This document shows, one piece after another, positions 34,474 through 43,149 of a stretch of DNA of 48,103 nucleotides. The notes beneath the pieces are model-generated. The model saw only the letters and a program-made list of their open reading frames with translations. It searched no databases and was not told the origin of the DNA. Source of the DNA: Streptomyces sp. SID3343 (GTDB lineage Bacteria; Actinomycetota; Actinomycetes; Streptomycetales; Streptomycetaceae); the NCBI RefSeq assembly GCF_009865215.1, contig NZ_WWJX01000771.1, forward strand, positions 1-48,103, read 5' to 3'. Position 1 is the stretch's first letter; each line of letters opens with the position of its first letter. A program made the translations under genes and the position numbers.

Positions 34474-36470
34474 GTGGGGTCCTCTACGCAGTGGGGGACG
34501 GCTTGGTGGGGGGCAGTGCTCAAGGGGTGGTCGGCCGGGCGGCGGCGCAGGACGGCCAGGGGCGGGCCGCCGGGGCGCGTGGTGAGGTGTTCGAGCGTGT
34601 GTCCGCTCTCCCGGGCGATGCGGTCCAGGTCGAAGGTGAACCAGGTGTGCGTGTCGTGGACTTCGCGCAGGAGGATGTCGCCGTCGTGCACGGTCCAGCG
34701 GCTGAACAGGCGCATGCGGTCCGCGCCGGCGGACCCGGGTCCGGACTCGGACCCGGGTCCCGAATCGGACCCGGGCCCGGATCGCGGCTCGGGCTCGGGG
34801 GCGGACTCGGGCTCGCCGGAGCACCACCACGCGTAGGTGTGGCCTCCGACCATGCCGTGGGCAAGCCGGAGTTCGGGCAGCGTCGTGGGCCGGTCCAGAC
34901 TCATGAGCTCGACGACGATCGGGGCGTCCGGTGCCAGGCGTTCGTCCAGGCGTCGCCACAGGGTCGCGCGCGCGTCCGCGTCGAGGTGGCCCAGGATCCC
35001 GCACAGCACGGCGGCGCTCAACGTTTCGGGCAGGTCGAGGTCCGGGGCGGCGCCGTCGGTCACGGTGACGCGTCGGCGCAGGTCCTCGTCCGCGAAGACG
35101 CGCGAGGTCAACGCGGCTCGCATGCCCACGGCGGGTTCGGCGGCGATGATCTCCACCCGCGGGTACGCCCGCCCGATGGCCTCGGTGACCAACCCGGTAC
35201 CGGCGCCGAGGTCGAGGATCGGCCCGTGCGTGGGATCGACGTGCGCGAGCGCCGCGACGATCGCGGGCACCGATCCGGAGGCGGTGTGCGGGGCGGCCAC
35301 CAGGTCGAAGAACTCCGCCGAGGCCGAGTAGCCGACGGAAGCGTGGGGACCGGCCGCAGCGATCGGCGTGGCCGTGCCGAGCGGGGCACCGGCCGGCCGG
35401 GGCGGGGGTTCGAGGGCGGAGACGGCGAGCGGCTCGGGCGCGCGGGGTCGAACGATGTCGGGTGGTCCCAGGCGTTCGGCGATCGTCGACCAGATACGAC
35501 ATACCGTCAGGTCGAATTGCGCACTGCGCAGCACGTCGGCGTTCGCCGCGGCCGCGTCGCGGAGCCCGTCCAGGGCGTGCGCGATCGCGTCGGGCCACAG
35601 CGTGGCGAACACGTCCCGGAAGGTGCCCTCACTCGGAGCCCCGATGGCGGACGCGGTGGGCAGGTCCAGGTGCCCGGTGTCGGGTCCGTCCAGGACGAAG
35701 CGGTGCCGCGCGTCGCGGTCGGCGTGCAGCCTCGGGTGCCACAGCACGGGGCCGTGGGTGTCGGCGAGGGTGAGTACGCCGCCCTCGGTGCCGATCGCCA
35801 CGCGATGCCACAACAGCGCGTGGTTGTCCCGGTCGGCCGGGTCGAGTTGGTGATGGACGCGCAGGGTGAGCGGGACGCCCGCGATGGTCGCGTGCACACT
35901 GCGGAAGGGATGCCCCGGCAGCGCGGGTGCGGGGTCGCCGATATGCCAGGGCCGGACCGCGCCCAGGGCCGCGCCGAGGATGTCGACCAGCGGATGCAGG
36001 AGGTGGACGGGCGTCGCGGCGTCGACGAACAGCGGGTCCTGCCGCTGTCGCAACCGCCGTGCGGCGGCCAGGAATCGGGCCACCGGTTCGACGTGGCGGT
36101 AGTGGGTGTTGACGTGATACTGGACGCCGCTCGCGCGCGCCACGCGCAGGCATTGGGTGAACTCGGCGAGGTGAAGCGGGTGTTCCTGGAGTACGTGGAC
36201 GCCGCGGCGCAGCAGCGCCTGGGCCAGTTCGGTCCCGACGGAACCGGAGATCGCGGAGCCCACCGCGACGCAGCCCAGGTCGATGTCGTCCGGGAGAGTG
36301 TCGACGTCGGTGTGGAAGGGGACGCCGAGCCGGTCCGCGTAGGCGCGCGACGCGGCCGAGCCTTTGGCCACGATCGCGGCGAGTTCGTAATCGTGGGGGC
36401 GGCGCCGGATCGCGTCGACGTGGAACCGACCGAAGTTGGTCCCACACACCACCACGCGTCGCGGGCTCAC
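34470..36470 (-). CDS. thiazolinyl imide reductase fused to a SAM methyltransferase
   Basis: 666 residues. Residues 1-345 match PchG/Irp3-type thiazolinyl imide reductases: Rossmann start VVVCGTNFGRFHVDAI, VAVGSAISGSVGTELAQALL, and the hallmark HVLQEHPLHLAEF. This enzyme would reduce a carrier-bound thiazoline to a thiazolidine with NADPH. Residues 345-378 are a Pro/Ala linker. Residues 380-645 are a methyltransferase with SAM motif ILDLGAGTGLVTEAIGRAYP and IIAAEP, closely similar to the separate 243-residue methyltransferase downstream. Relative to that paralogue it has a low-complexity insert of about 26 residues (554-582) with Gly-Pro-Gly-Ser-Asp/Glu-Ser repeats. PchG and Irp3 are normally single-domain. 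GTG 36470 overlaps the previous stop by GTGA, and no internal stop or restart was found. Confidence 0.9.
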   Translation of the reverse strand: MSPRRVVVCGTNFGRFHVDAIRRRPHDYELAAIVAKGSAASRAYADRLGVPFHTDVDTLPDDIDLGCVAVGSAISGSVGTELAQALLRRGVHVLQEHPLHLAEFTQCLRVARASGVQYHVNTHYRHVEPVARFLAAARRLRQRQDPLFVDAATPVHLLHPLVDILGAALGAVRPWHIGDPAPALPGHPFRSVHATIAGVPLTLRVHHQLDPADRDNHALLWHRVAIGTEGGVLTLADTHGPVLWHPRLHADRDARHRFVLDGPDTGHLDLPTASAIGAPSEGTFRDVFATLWPDAIAHALDGLRDAAAANADVLRSAQFDLTVCRIWSTIAERLGPPDIVRPRAPEPLAVSALEPPPRPAGAPLGTATPIAAAGPHASVGYSASAEFFDLVAAPHTASGSVPAIVAALAHVDPTHGPILDLGAGTGLVTEAIGRAYPRVEIIAAEPAVGMRAALTSRVFADEDLRRRVTVTDGAAPDLDLPETLSAAVLCGILGHLDADARATLWRRLDERLAPDAPIVVELMSLDRPTTLPELRLAHGMVGGHTYAWWCSGEPESAPEPEPRSGPGSDSGPGSESGPGSAGADRMRLFSRWTVHDGDILLREVHDTHTWFTFDLDRIARESGHTLEHLTTRPGGPPLAVLRRRPADHPLSTAPHQAVPHCVEDPT
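34735..34790. repeat. short tandem repeat inside the fusion gene
   Basis: Imperfect 18-base units of the form GACCCGGGTCCGGACTCG repeat about three times and encode Gly-Pro-Gly-Ser-(Asp/Glu)-Ser on the minus strand. The block falls in the methyltransferase part, at a point where the paralogous gene has no insert, so slippage expansion is likely. Confidence 0.7.
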
Positions 36471-37621
36471 AGTTCGCCCTCCTCGTCCTCGCTCGCGCCG
36501 GCGGCGTCGGTGTCGTGGATCTCCAGGCGCGTACAGATCCCGAAGTCGCGCAGCCGGGCCGCCACGGGCCCCGGCGCCAGTACCTCGGCGGCGAAATGGA
36601 CGCCCGGTGGTACCCGACCGGCCACAACGGCGTCCACGGCCAAGGCGCCGACCGCGGCGGTGAGCCGGTAGCTGCTGGGGGTGTGCAGGACCAGGGTCCG
36701 CGAGCGCACCCTGCCCTCGGCGACGCCGGTGAGCGTGAACGTCATCGTGTAGAACGGGCTGCGTCCGGCCAGATCCAGTCGGGCGGCCCGGATCATCTCG
36801 CCGGCGAGGGTGTCGGGGTCGGCGCCCGCGTCCAGCCGGCCGGGCAGCCGGCCCAGGACCGCGCGTACCTGCGGCCCCGGGTAGACGTTGAACCAGTCCG
36901 CCTCCTCCAGCGCGAGCGCCGTCGCCAGGCGCTCGGTCTCCGTGCTCAGGAACGGGACCAGCGCGACCTCCCCCGAGAAGTGCGGTGCCCGCCCCCGTTC
37001 GTCGGTGCGCAGCACGCGCGCGGCACGGCGGCCCGCGCGCCAACCGGCGAGCGCTTCCCCGAAGGAGGCGCCGTCGGCTCCGCCCGTGGTCAGCGACAGC
37101 ATCATGTCGGCGGCCACCGTCGCGGAGCAGTCCTCCATGCCGCCGGTGTGCGCGCTCATCCGGCTCACGTGTTCGAAGTCGCCGGCGAGTAGGCGTGGGA
37201 GCAGGCCGGACAGTCCGGGCAGGGCTCCGGCGGACAAGACCACGACGCGATCGTCCGGCGGCAGCCCGCGGGCGGAGAGCTGCTCCGCGACGGGGTCGTC
37301 GCCAGCGACGTCGACGTAGTGTGCTCCGCCGGCGAGCGCGGCGCGGGCGACCCGGTCGCCGAGCAGGTAACTGGGGCCGGCGCAGTTCAGGACGACCGTG
37401 CAGCCCTTCGCGAAGGCGCGCAGGGCCTGCGGGTCGTCGGCGTCGACCACGACGCTCTCCGCGTTCAGGGTCGGTTCGCCGGCGGACGCGAGCGCGTGCA
37501 GCGCGTGGCCGCGCCGCCCGCCCAACCGCAGGCGCGGGTAACCCAGATCGGTCAATGTGCGCACTGCCGCGCTGCCCACCGATCCGGTGGCGCCCAGGAC
37601 GCCGATGAGCGGCCGGGTCAT
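36467..37621 (-). CDS. saccharopine-dehydrogenase-like oxidoreductase
   Basis: 384 residues. Rossmann start RPLIGVLGATGSVGSAAVRT, then VVDADDPQALRAFAKGCTVV, LNCAGPSYLLGDRVARAAL and GGAHYVDVAGDDPVAEQL, the NAD(P)-binding pattern of the saccharopine dehydrogenase-like family. The C-terminal half is less conserved and could bind the substrate. Proteins of this family occur beside thiazoline NRPSs in several actinobacterial metallophore clusters, but the reaction is not established; reduction of an imine or a released intermediate is possible. ATG 37621 overlaps the NRPS stop (ATGA), and the end overlaps the reductase-methyltransferase gene (GTGA). The much longer upstream reading lies inside the NRPS gene and is not used. 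Confidence 0.85.
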   Translation of the reverse strand: MTRPLIGVLGATGSVGSAAVRTLTDLGYPRLRLGGRRGHALHALASAGEPTLNAESVVVDADDPQALRAFAKGCTVVLNCAGPSYLLGDRVARAALAGGAHYVDVAGDDPVAEQLSARGLPPDDRVVVLSAGALPGLSGLLPRLLAGDFEHVSRMSAHTGGMEDCSATVAADMMLSLTTGGADGASFGEALAGWRAGRRAARVLRTDERGRAPHFSGEVALVPFLSTETERLATALALEEADWFNVYPGPQVRAVLGRLPGRLDAGADPDTLAGEMIRAARLDLAGRSPFYTMTFTLTGVAEGRVRSRTLVLHTPSSYRLTAAVGALAVDAVVAGRVPPGVHFAAEVLAPGPVAARLRDFGICTRLEIHDTDAAGASEDEEGEL

Positions 37622-40600
37622 CGGGTCACCGCGCCGTCGGTCAGGTCGTCCAGGACCTTGAGGACTCCCGGCGCGTGGTCCACGGACAGGCAACTGAAGT
37701 GGTCGCCCTGGATGTCCAGGATGCGCAGGTCGCCCAGGGCGAGGTCGTGCCAGTGTTCGGTGACCGCGTCGCGGCTGCCGGGGAACGGGTAGGCGCCGCT
37801 GTGTCGCAGGAAGGTGATGTCGCCGGCGTACGGCTCCGCCTGGTAGCGGGTGATCGCGAAGACGCTTTGCCGGAAGGTGGCGAAGAGCCGGTTCATGTGG
37901 TCCGGTTCGTAGGTGCCGGCCGCGGCGGGCACCGCGTCGCACATACGGGCCACGCGGGTGGGTCGGGAGACCTCCCCGAGCGCGCGGAAGCGGACGCCGA
38001 CGTGCGCGTGTTCGCCGGTCGAGGCCGCGATCGCGCCGTCGGGCAGGACACCGGGACTGTCGGCCAGCACCGCGTCCGCGGCCGCGGCCACCGCGTTCTC
38101 GTCGGCGGGGAAGCCGAGGTCGGCGGGGTTGATGCCCATCATCACGGCGAAGGAGTACTCGGACAGGAGTTCGTCGTCGAGGCGGAAGCGCGGGCTGTGG
38201 CTGCTGATCACGGTCAGGCTCGCGACGTCGGCGCCGGATTCGGAGAGCCCGCGGGCGACTTCGGTGGCGATCAGTCCGCCGAGGCAGTAGCCGATCAGGT
38301 GGAACGTGTCGGCCCCGGTGTCCGCGAGGGCCTTGGCGTAGTCGGCGGCCAGTGCCTCGATCAGGCCCTCGGGGTGTGCGTCGAGGTAGCGGTCGAGTCC
38401 GGGGATCTCCAGGCCGAGCACGGTGCCTCGGCCGGGGGAGCGTCGGCGGATCTCGGTGATCAGCGCACGGTAGGGCATGACGGTTCCGGTGCCCGCGTGT
38501 ACGAGTACCGTCACCGGGCCCTCGCCTGCCGGCGGCCCGTGCAGGTGGACGAGCGGCGTGCGCGGGCCCTCGTCGGGGGTGGACGCCCGGTCGCCGCCCG
38601 CGGCGCGCAGGTGCGCGGCGAGCCCGGCGATCGTCGGGCGGAGCAGCAGGTGCCGCAGGACGGATTCCCATTCCAACTCGGCCGCGCCGGCCACGAGCGC
38701 ACGCAGCCGGCCGACCATGCGCGCGACCAGGAGCGAGTCGCCCCCGAGCGCGAAGAAGTCGTCGTCCCGGCCGATCCCCTCCACGCTCAGCAACTCGCGC
38801 CACAGCTCCGCGAGTTCGCTTTCGAGCCCGTCGGCCGGCGCGGCCGACGTCGCCGGCGCGACGGTGGCTTCGGCAGGCAACCACGACAGCAGCCGGGTCC
38901 GGTCCACCTTGCCGTTGGCGGTGTGCGGCAGCGCGTCGACGAGATGGAAGGCCGCCGGGACCATGTACTCGGGCAGCCGGTTGGCGGTGTGTCGGGCGAG
39001 TTCGTCCCCGTCGGTGCGGACGCGGTCGGTCTTGACCGAGGCCAGGAACAGTTGTTGCCCGGTGGCGGTCATGGGGTCGCCCGGGGCCGGCAGCACGAGC
39101 GTGTCGTGCACGCCCTGATCGGCGAGCAGCCCCAGCCACTGGTCACGGGTGAGGAACGACTGGCCGGTGTCGGCCCGCACGTCGGTCCACGGCGCACCGG
39201 TGAGTTCGAGGAATTCCATCGAGACCATCAGCGGGTAGTGCGCGTCGCGGGTGTTCTCGACGAACGCCAACCGCCCGCCCGGCGTAAGCAGTTCACACAG
39301 CCGGGCGACCGCGGTGGCGGCATCGGCGCTCGCGTGCAGGGCGTTGGCGCACACGATGACGTCGTAGCTGTTCGGCGCGTGGCCCTGGCCGCGCGGGTCG
39401 CGGTCGATGTCAAACAGGCCGTAGCGCACCCACGGGTGGTCGGTGAAGCGTTCGCGGGCCTCGGCGAGGAAGAACGGAGAGGCGTCGGTGAACAGGTAGT
39501 CGACGCCGTACTCGGCCAGGGCCGGGATCAGCCGGGTGGTGGTTCCGCCGACGCCGCCCGCCACCTCCATGACGCGCAGGCGGCGTTCGCCCACGTGGGC
39601 GGCGGCCGTGGCGCGCAGCGCCGCGGTCAGGCCGTGACCGAGGTGTCGGATGGCGAGATTGTCGCGGTAGGCGGACTCGATCGCGGCGGGCGAGGCACCC
39701 GGGAACAACAGTTCGCGAATGTCCGACGAACCGTCCAGGAGGGTGTCGACCCGGTCGGCGCAGGTGCGCATCGTGTCGAGCAACTCGGTGCTCCAGCCGA
39801 CCTCCCGCTCGCCGGCCGCCGCCCTGCGCCAGGCTGCGGCGAGGTCGTCGGCGGTGACCGCGAGCAGGTGCGAGTACGTGTTCGCCCGGAGCCGCAGGCG
39901 GCGCTCGGCGACCAGGGCGTCGAGCCAGCGGCGGACCAGTCGGCGGTGCCGGGCGGTGGCACGCAGTCCCTCGCACACCTGGTCGAAGGTGTGTGCGTCG
40001 TTGCCCCCGAACAGGCCGGCGCCGAGCAGGGTGCGGGTCATCACGGCCAGGGCGACTTCGTCGAGGTCGCCGAGGAAGGCCGCGAGCCGATCCGCGTCGA
40101 TCTCCGCCGACGCCTCCCGGATCGCCCGGGTCGCCGCGCGGTCGGCCGCTTCGGCGCCGCCCGACGGGGTGGACGGCCGGTCGCGGCGGGCCGGTTCGAC
40201 GAACGCGGCCAGCCGTCGTCCGTCACCGCCGTGGTCGTCCACGACGACGGCGCATCCGCCCACGGCGGGGTGCGCGTGCACGGCCGCCTCGACCTCGGCG
40301 AGTTCGATCCGGTAGCCGCGGATCTTGACCTGGGCGTCCTCGCGGCCCAGGAACTCGATGTCGCCGTCGGGCAGATACCGGCCCAGGTCGCCGGTGCGGT
40401 ACAGGCGCTCCCCGGTCACGGGGTGGTCGACGAAGCGCTCGGCCGTGCGTTGCGGGTCACCGAGGTAGCCCTGCGCCACGCCGAGGCCGCCGATGTACAA
40501 CTCGCCTACGACCCAGTCGGGTCGCGGACGCAGGTGCCCGTCGAGGACGTGGAAGGTCTGGTTGGTGAGGGGGCGCCCGTAGGGGATGCTGGGGCGGCGC

Positions 40601-43149
40601 GGGTCTACGTCGGCGATCGGGTGGAAGATCGACCAGATCGCCCCTTCGGTCGCGCCGCCCAGCGCGACGACTTCGAGGCCGGGCACCGCCGTGCGGGCGT
40701 CGTCGGGCAGGGTGACCGGTATCCAGTCGCCGGACAGCAGGGCCAGCCGCAGCGATCGAAGAGCGGTGGTGTCCGAGCCGAGCCAGTCGAGCAGCATCCG
40801 CAGTTGGCCGGGCACCGAGTTCCACACGCTCACGCCCGCGTCGGCGACGAGTTCGGCCCAGTGCGAGGGGTCGCCTCGGCGTTGTGGGCCGGGCAGGACG
40901 AGCGTGCCGCCGACCGCCAACGAGCCGAAGATGTCGTATACCGACAGATCGAATCCCAGCCCGGCGATACCCAGCACCCGGTCGTCCGCGGTGACGCGGA
41001 AGCGGCGGTTGATGTCGCCGACGGTGTTGAGCGCGGCGCGGTGGCTGATCATCACGCCCTTGGGTGTCCCGGTCGAGCCGGACGTGTAGACGACATAGGC
41101 CAGATCCTCGGGGTCGGCGCGCTCGGCCTCGACCGGTTCGGCCGCCGCGTTCGTCGTCGTGTCGGCCGCGGGGCCGACGGGAAGGTCGAGACGGATCGCG
41201 GTGACGCCGTCGGGCAGTGGGGCGGTCTCGATCAGGTCGGTGCGGGTGAGCGCCAGGCGGACGCCGGCGTCGCGCAGGATCGTGTCGCGGCGCAGGCTCG
41301 GCTGGGCGAGGTCGATCGGCAGGTAGGCGGCGCCGGCCAGGAGCGTGCCCAAGACCGCGACGATCTGTTCCCAGCCCTTGTCCAGCAGGATCGCCACGGG
41401 TGCGTTCGGGGTGGCCTTCCGGGCGACGAGTCGAGCGGCCACCTCTCGTGCGCCGTCGAGCAGTTCGCGATAGGTCAGGTCGCGATCGACGGCCCGTACG
41501 GCGACGGCGTGCGGTTTCACGGCGGCCTGCGTCAGAAACGCGTCGTGCAGCAACTCCTTGGAAACCGGGCCCGCCGTGTCGTTGACCGCGACTCGACGCT
41601 CGGTTTGGACCCGTGGGAGTTCGACCTCCGCGGCCCTCTCCCACGCCTGCCCGTCGGTGCCCAGGCGGCGCACGAGCGCCGCGAACGCCGCGAAGGCGGC
41701 GTCGGCGAGCCCTTCGGGCAGCACGCCCTCGCGTACGTCCCACGACAGGGCCAGGCCGTCGCCGCGTTCCATCACCTGGCAGTCGATCCACACCTGTGGG
41801 GTCTGGGTGCGCGCGTACCCGACGTCGGGGGTCGGCTCGCCGCCGAGGGCGCTGGTGAACACCACCGGCATCAGGGTGCGCGATCCCGCGCGGCGGGAGA
41901 TCTCGGCGAGTACCTCGCCGCCGCCGAATCGCGGATGCGCCAAGTCGTCGAGGAGGCGTTCGGCGATCGCGCGGGCGTGCTCGGTGAACGTGCGCCCTGC
42001 GGTGAGGTCGACGGCCAGGAGCTCCACGGAGGTGAACTCACCGACGACGGAGCCGAGTTCGATGTGCAACGGCGGTCGGTCGACGACAGGGAGATTGAGC
42101 GTGAAACGCGGGTTGCGGCTCCAGCGCCCGACGGTCTCGGCGAACGCGGTGAGCAGCGTCCCGGAGGGCGTCAGGCCGTGACTGCCGGCGTGCGTGCGCA
42201 GTGCGGCCCAGTCGGCCGCGGAAACGATGGTCTCCAAGCGACGAAAACTCGGCGCGTCGACGGCCCCTCGCGATTCGCTCCCGGCTTGTGCCCCGGATTC
42301 GGCTTGGCCCTTTGCCCAGGTCTCGGCCATGGGCAGTTCGGGGGCAGGCGGCAGGTCGTCCAGCCGGTCGAGCCAGTACGCACGGTCGCGGGCGTAGGCG
42401 GGAGTCTCGGTTCGTGCCCGGCGGGCCAGGACGTAGTCCCGGAAGGTGACTTCGGGAGCCGGGGGCAAGGTGCCGGGTGCGGTGTACTCGGTATGGAATT
42501 CGGCCAGCAGGGCGCGCAGGCTCGCGTGGTCGATGGTCATCAGGTCGACGGACAGATGCAGCACGGCGCCGGTGTCGGTGCGCGTCACGTGCGCGGTGTG
42601 GGGCAGGCCCGGGCGAGCGCGGCCGTCGCGCCGGGACAGGGCGGCGCGGGTGCGTTCGATCGCGGCGGCGCCGGCTTCGGGCCCGTGTCCGCGTACGTCG
42701 TCCATCGGTACGACCGGCTCGGGCACCTCGCGAGGCACCTCCTGGTAGCCGTCCGGGTGGACGACCGCGCGCAGCATGTCGTGCCGCTCGACCAGGGTGC
42801 GCCAGGTCGCGGTGACCCCGGCGGGATCCAGATCGGGGTAGGCGAGTTCGAGGTAGGCGTGGCACGCGACGCCGCCGTACTCGTACACGTCGGCGCGGCC
42901 GACGAGGTAGGCGGCCTGCAGGTCGGTGAGGGGAAACGGCTCGTACCGGGCGGTGGGGTCCGGTGTGATGCGGTCCGGGTCGCCGGCGGGGGACAGGTGG
43001 GTGAGCAGGTCCTCGCGGTGGGCCCGCAGGGTGGCTTTACGGGCGTCGGTCATGGCGCCGGGACTGGCCCGGTAGCGCAGACGGCCGTCGTCCGCCCACA
43101 CGGTGATGCCGGCGTCGGTGTACTCGGCCAGCAGGTCGGTGATGTTCAC
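37618..43149 (-). CDS. NRPS: docking-Cy-A(MT)-PCP-TE, terminal cysteine module
   Basis: 1843 residues. TubC-type N-terminal docking domain, 2-52 (NITDLLAEYTDAGITVWADD). Heterocyclisation domain, about 72-500, with DLMTIDHAS at 202-210 (DxxxxDxxS). Adenylation domain, about 530-1425: YTSGSTGTPKG at 689-699; the pocket residues read DLYNLSLIW, the cysteine code. A methyltransferase is inserted between cores A8 and A10 (about 1120-1375; motif I VMEVAGGVGGTT). Carrier protein, about 1440-1515, with phosphopantetheine Ser1472 (LGGDS). Thioesterase, about 1540-1843, whose elbow is GYCLGG with Cys1622 where Ser is usual. This is the layout of PchF (pyochelin). It should add and cyclise the last Cys, N-methylate it after reduction, and release the product. 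GTG 43149 overlaps the preceding stop (GTGA) and gives the docking start; an upstream reading to 43917 lies out of frame in the first NRPS. Confidence 0.94.
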   Translation of the reverse strand: MNITDLLAEYTDAGITVWADDGRLRYRASPGAMTDARKATLRAHREDLLTHLSPAGDPDRITPDPTARYEPFPLTDLQAAYLVGRADVYEYGGVACHAYLELAYPDLDPAGVTATWRTLVERHDMLRAVVHPDGYQEVPREVPEPVVPMDDVRGHGPEAGAAAIERTRAALSRRDGRARPGLPHTAHVTRTDTGAVLHLSVDLMTIDHASLRALLAEFHTEYTAPGTLPPAPEVTFRDYVLARRARTETPAYARDRAYWLDRLDDLPPAPELPMAETWAKGQAESGAQAGSESRGAVDAPSFRRLETIVSAADWAALRTHAGSHGLTPSGTLLTAFAETVGRWSRNPRFTLNLPVVDRPPLHIELGSVVGEFTSVELLAVDLTAGRTFTEHARAIAERLLDDLAHPRFGGGEVLAEISRRAGSRTLMPVVFTSALGGEPTPDVGYARTQTPQVWIDCQVMERGDGLALSWDVREGVLPEGLADAAFAAFAALVRRLGTDGQAWERAAEVELPRVQTERRVAVNDTAGPVSKELLHDAFLTQAAVKPHAVAVRAVDRDLTYRELLDGAREVAARLVARKATPNAPVAILLDKGWEQIVAVLGTLLAGAAYLPIDLAQPSLRRDTILRDAGVRLALTRTDLIETAPLPDGVTAIRLDLPVGPAADTTTNAAAEPVEAERADPEDLAYVVYTSGSTGTPKGVMISHRAALNTVGDINRRFRVTADDRVLGIAGLGFDLSVYDIFGSLAVGGTLVLPGPQRRGDPSHWAELVADAGVSVWNSVPGQLRMLLDWLGSDTTALRSLRLALLSGDWIPVTLPDDARTAVPGLEVVALGGATEGAIWSIFHPIADVDPRRPSIPYGRPLTNQTFHVLDGHLRPRPDWVVGELYIGGLGVAQGYLGDPQRTAERFVDHPVTGERLYRTGDLGRYLPDGDIEFLGREDAQVKIRGYRIELAEVEAAVHAHPAVGGCAVVVDDHGGDGRRLAAFVEPARRDRPSTPSGGAEAADRAATRAIREASAEIDADRLAAFLGDLDEVALAVMTRTLLGAGLFGGNDAHTFDQVCEGLRATARHRRLVRRWLDALVAERRLRLRANTYSHLLAVTADDLAAAWRRAAAGEREVGWSTELLDTMRTCADRVDTLLDGSSDIRELLFPGASPAAIESAYRDNLAIRHLGHGLTAALRATAAAHVGERRLRVMEVAGGVGGTTTRLIPALAEYGVDYLFTDASPFFLAEARERFTDHPWVRYGLFDIDRDPRGQGHAPNSYDVIVCANALHASADAATAVARLCELLTPGGRLAFVENTRDAHYPLMVSMEFLELTGAPWTDVRADTGQSFLTRDQWLGLLADQGVHDTLVLPAPGDPMTATGQQLFLASVKTDRVRTDGDELARHTANRLPEYMVPAAFHLVDALPHTANGKVDRTRLLSWLPAEATVAPATSAAPADGLESELAELWRELLSVEGIGRDDDFFALGGDSLLVARMVGRLRALVAGAAELEWESVLRHLLLRPTIAGLAAHLRAAGGDRASTPDEGPRTPLVHLHGPPAGEGPVTVLVHAGTGTVMPYRALITEIRRRSPGRGTVLGLEIPGLDRYLDAHPEGLIEALAADYAKALADTGADTFHLIGYCLGGLIATEVARGLSESGADVASLTVISSHSPRFRLDDELLSEYSFAVMMGINPADLGFPADENAVAAAADAVLADSPGVLPDGAIAASTGEHAHVGVRFRALGEVSRPTRVARMCDAVPAAAGTYEPDHMNRLFATFRQSVFAITRYQAEPYAGDITFLRHSGAYPFPGSRDAVTEHWHDLALGDLRILDIQGDHFSCLSVDHAPGVLKVLDDLTDGAVTR

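Noticed and set aside
37622-39139. Long extension of the saccharopine-dehydrogenase-like protein
   Set aside because: The extension lies inside the NRPS thioesterase and carrier region in another frame. ATG 37621 starts a Rossmann motif and overlaps the NRPS stop.
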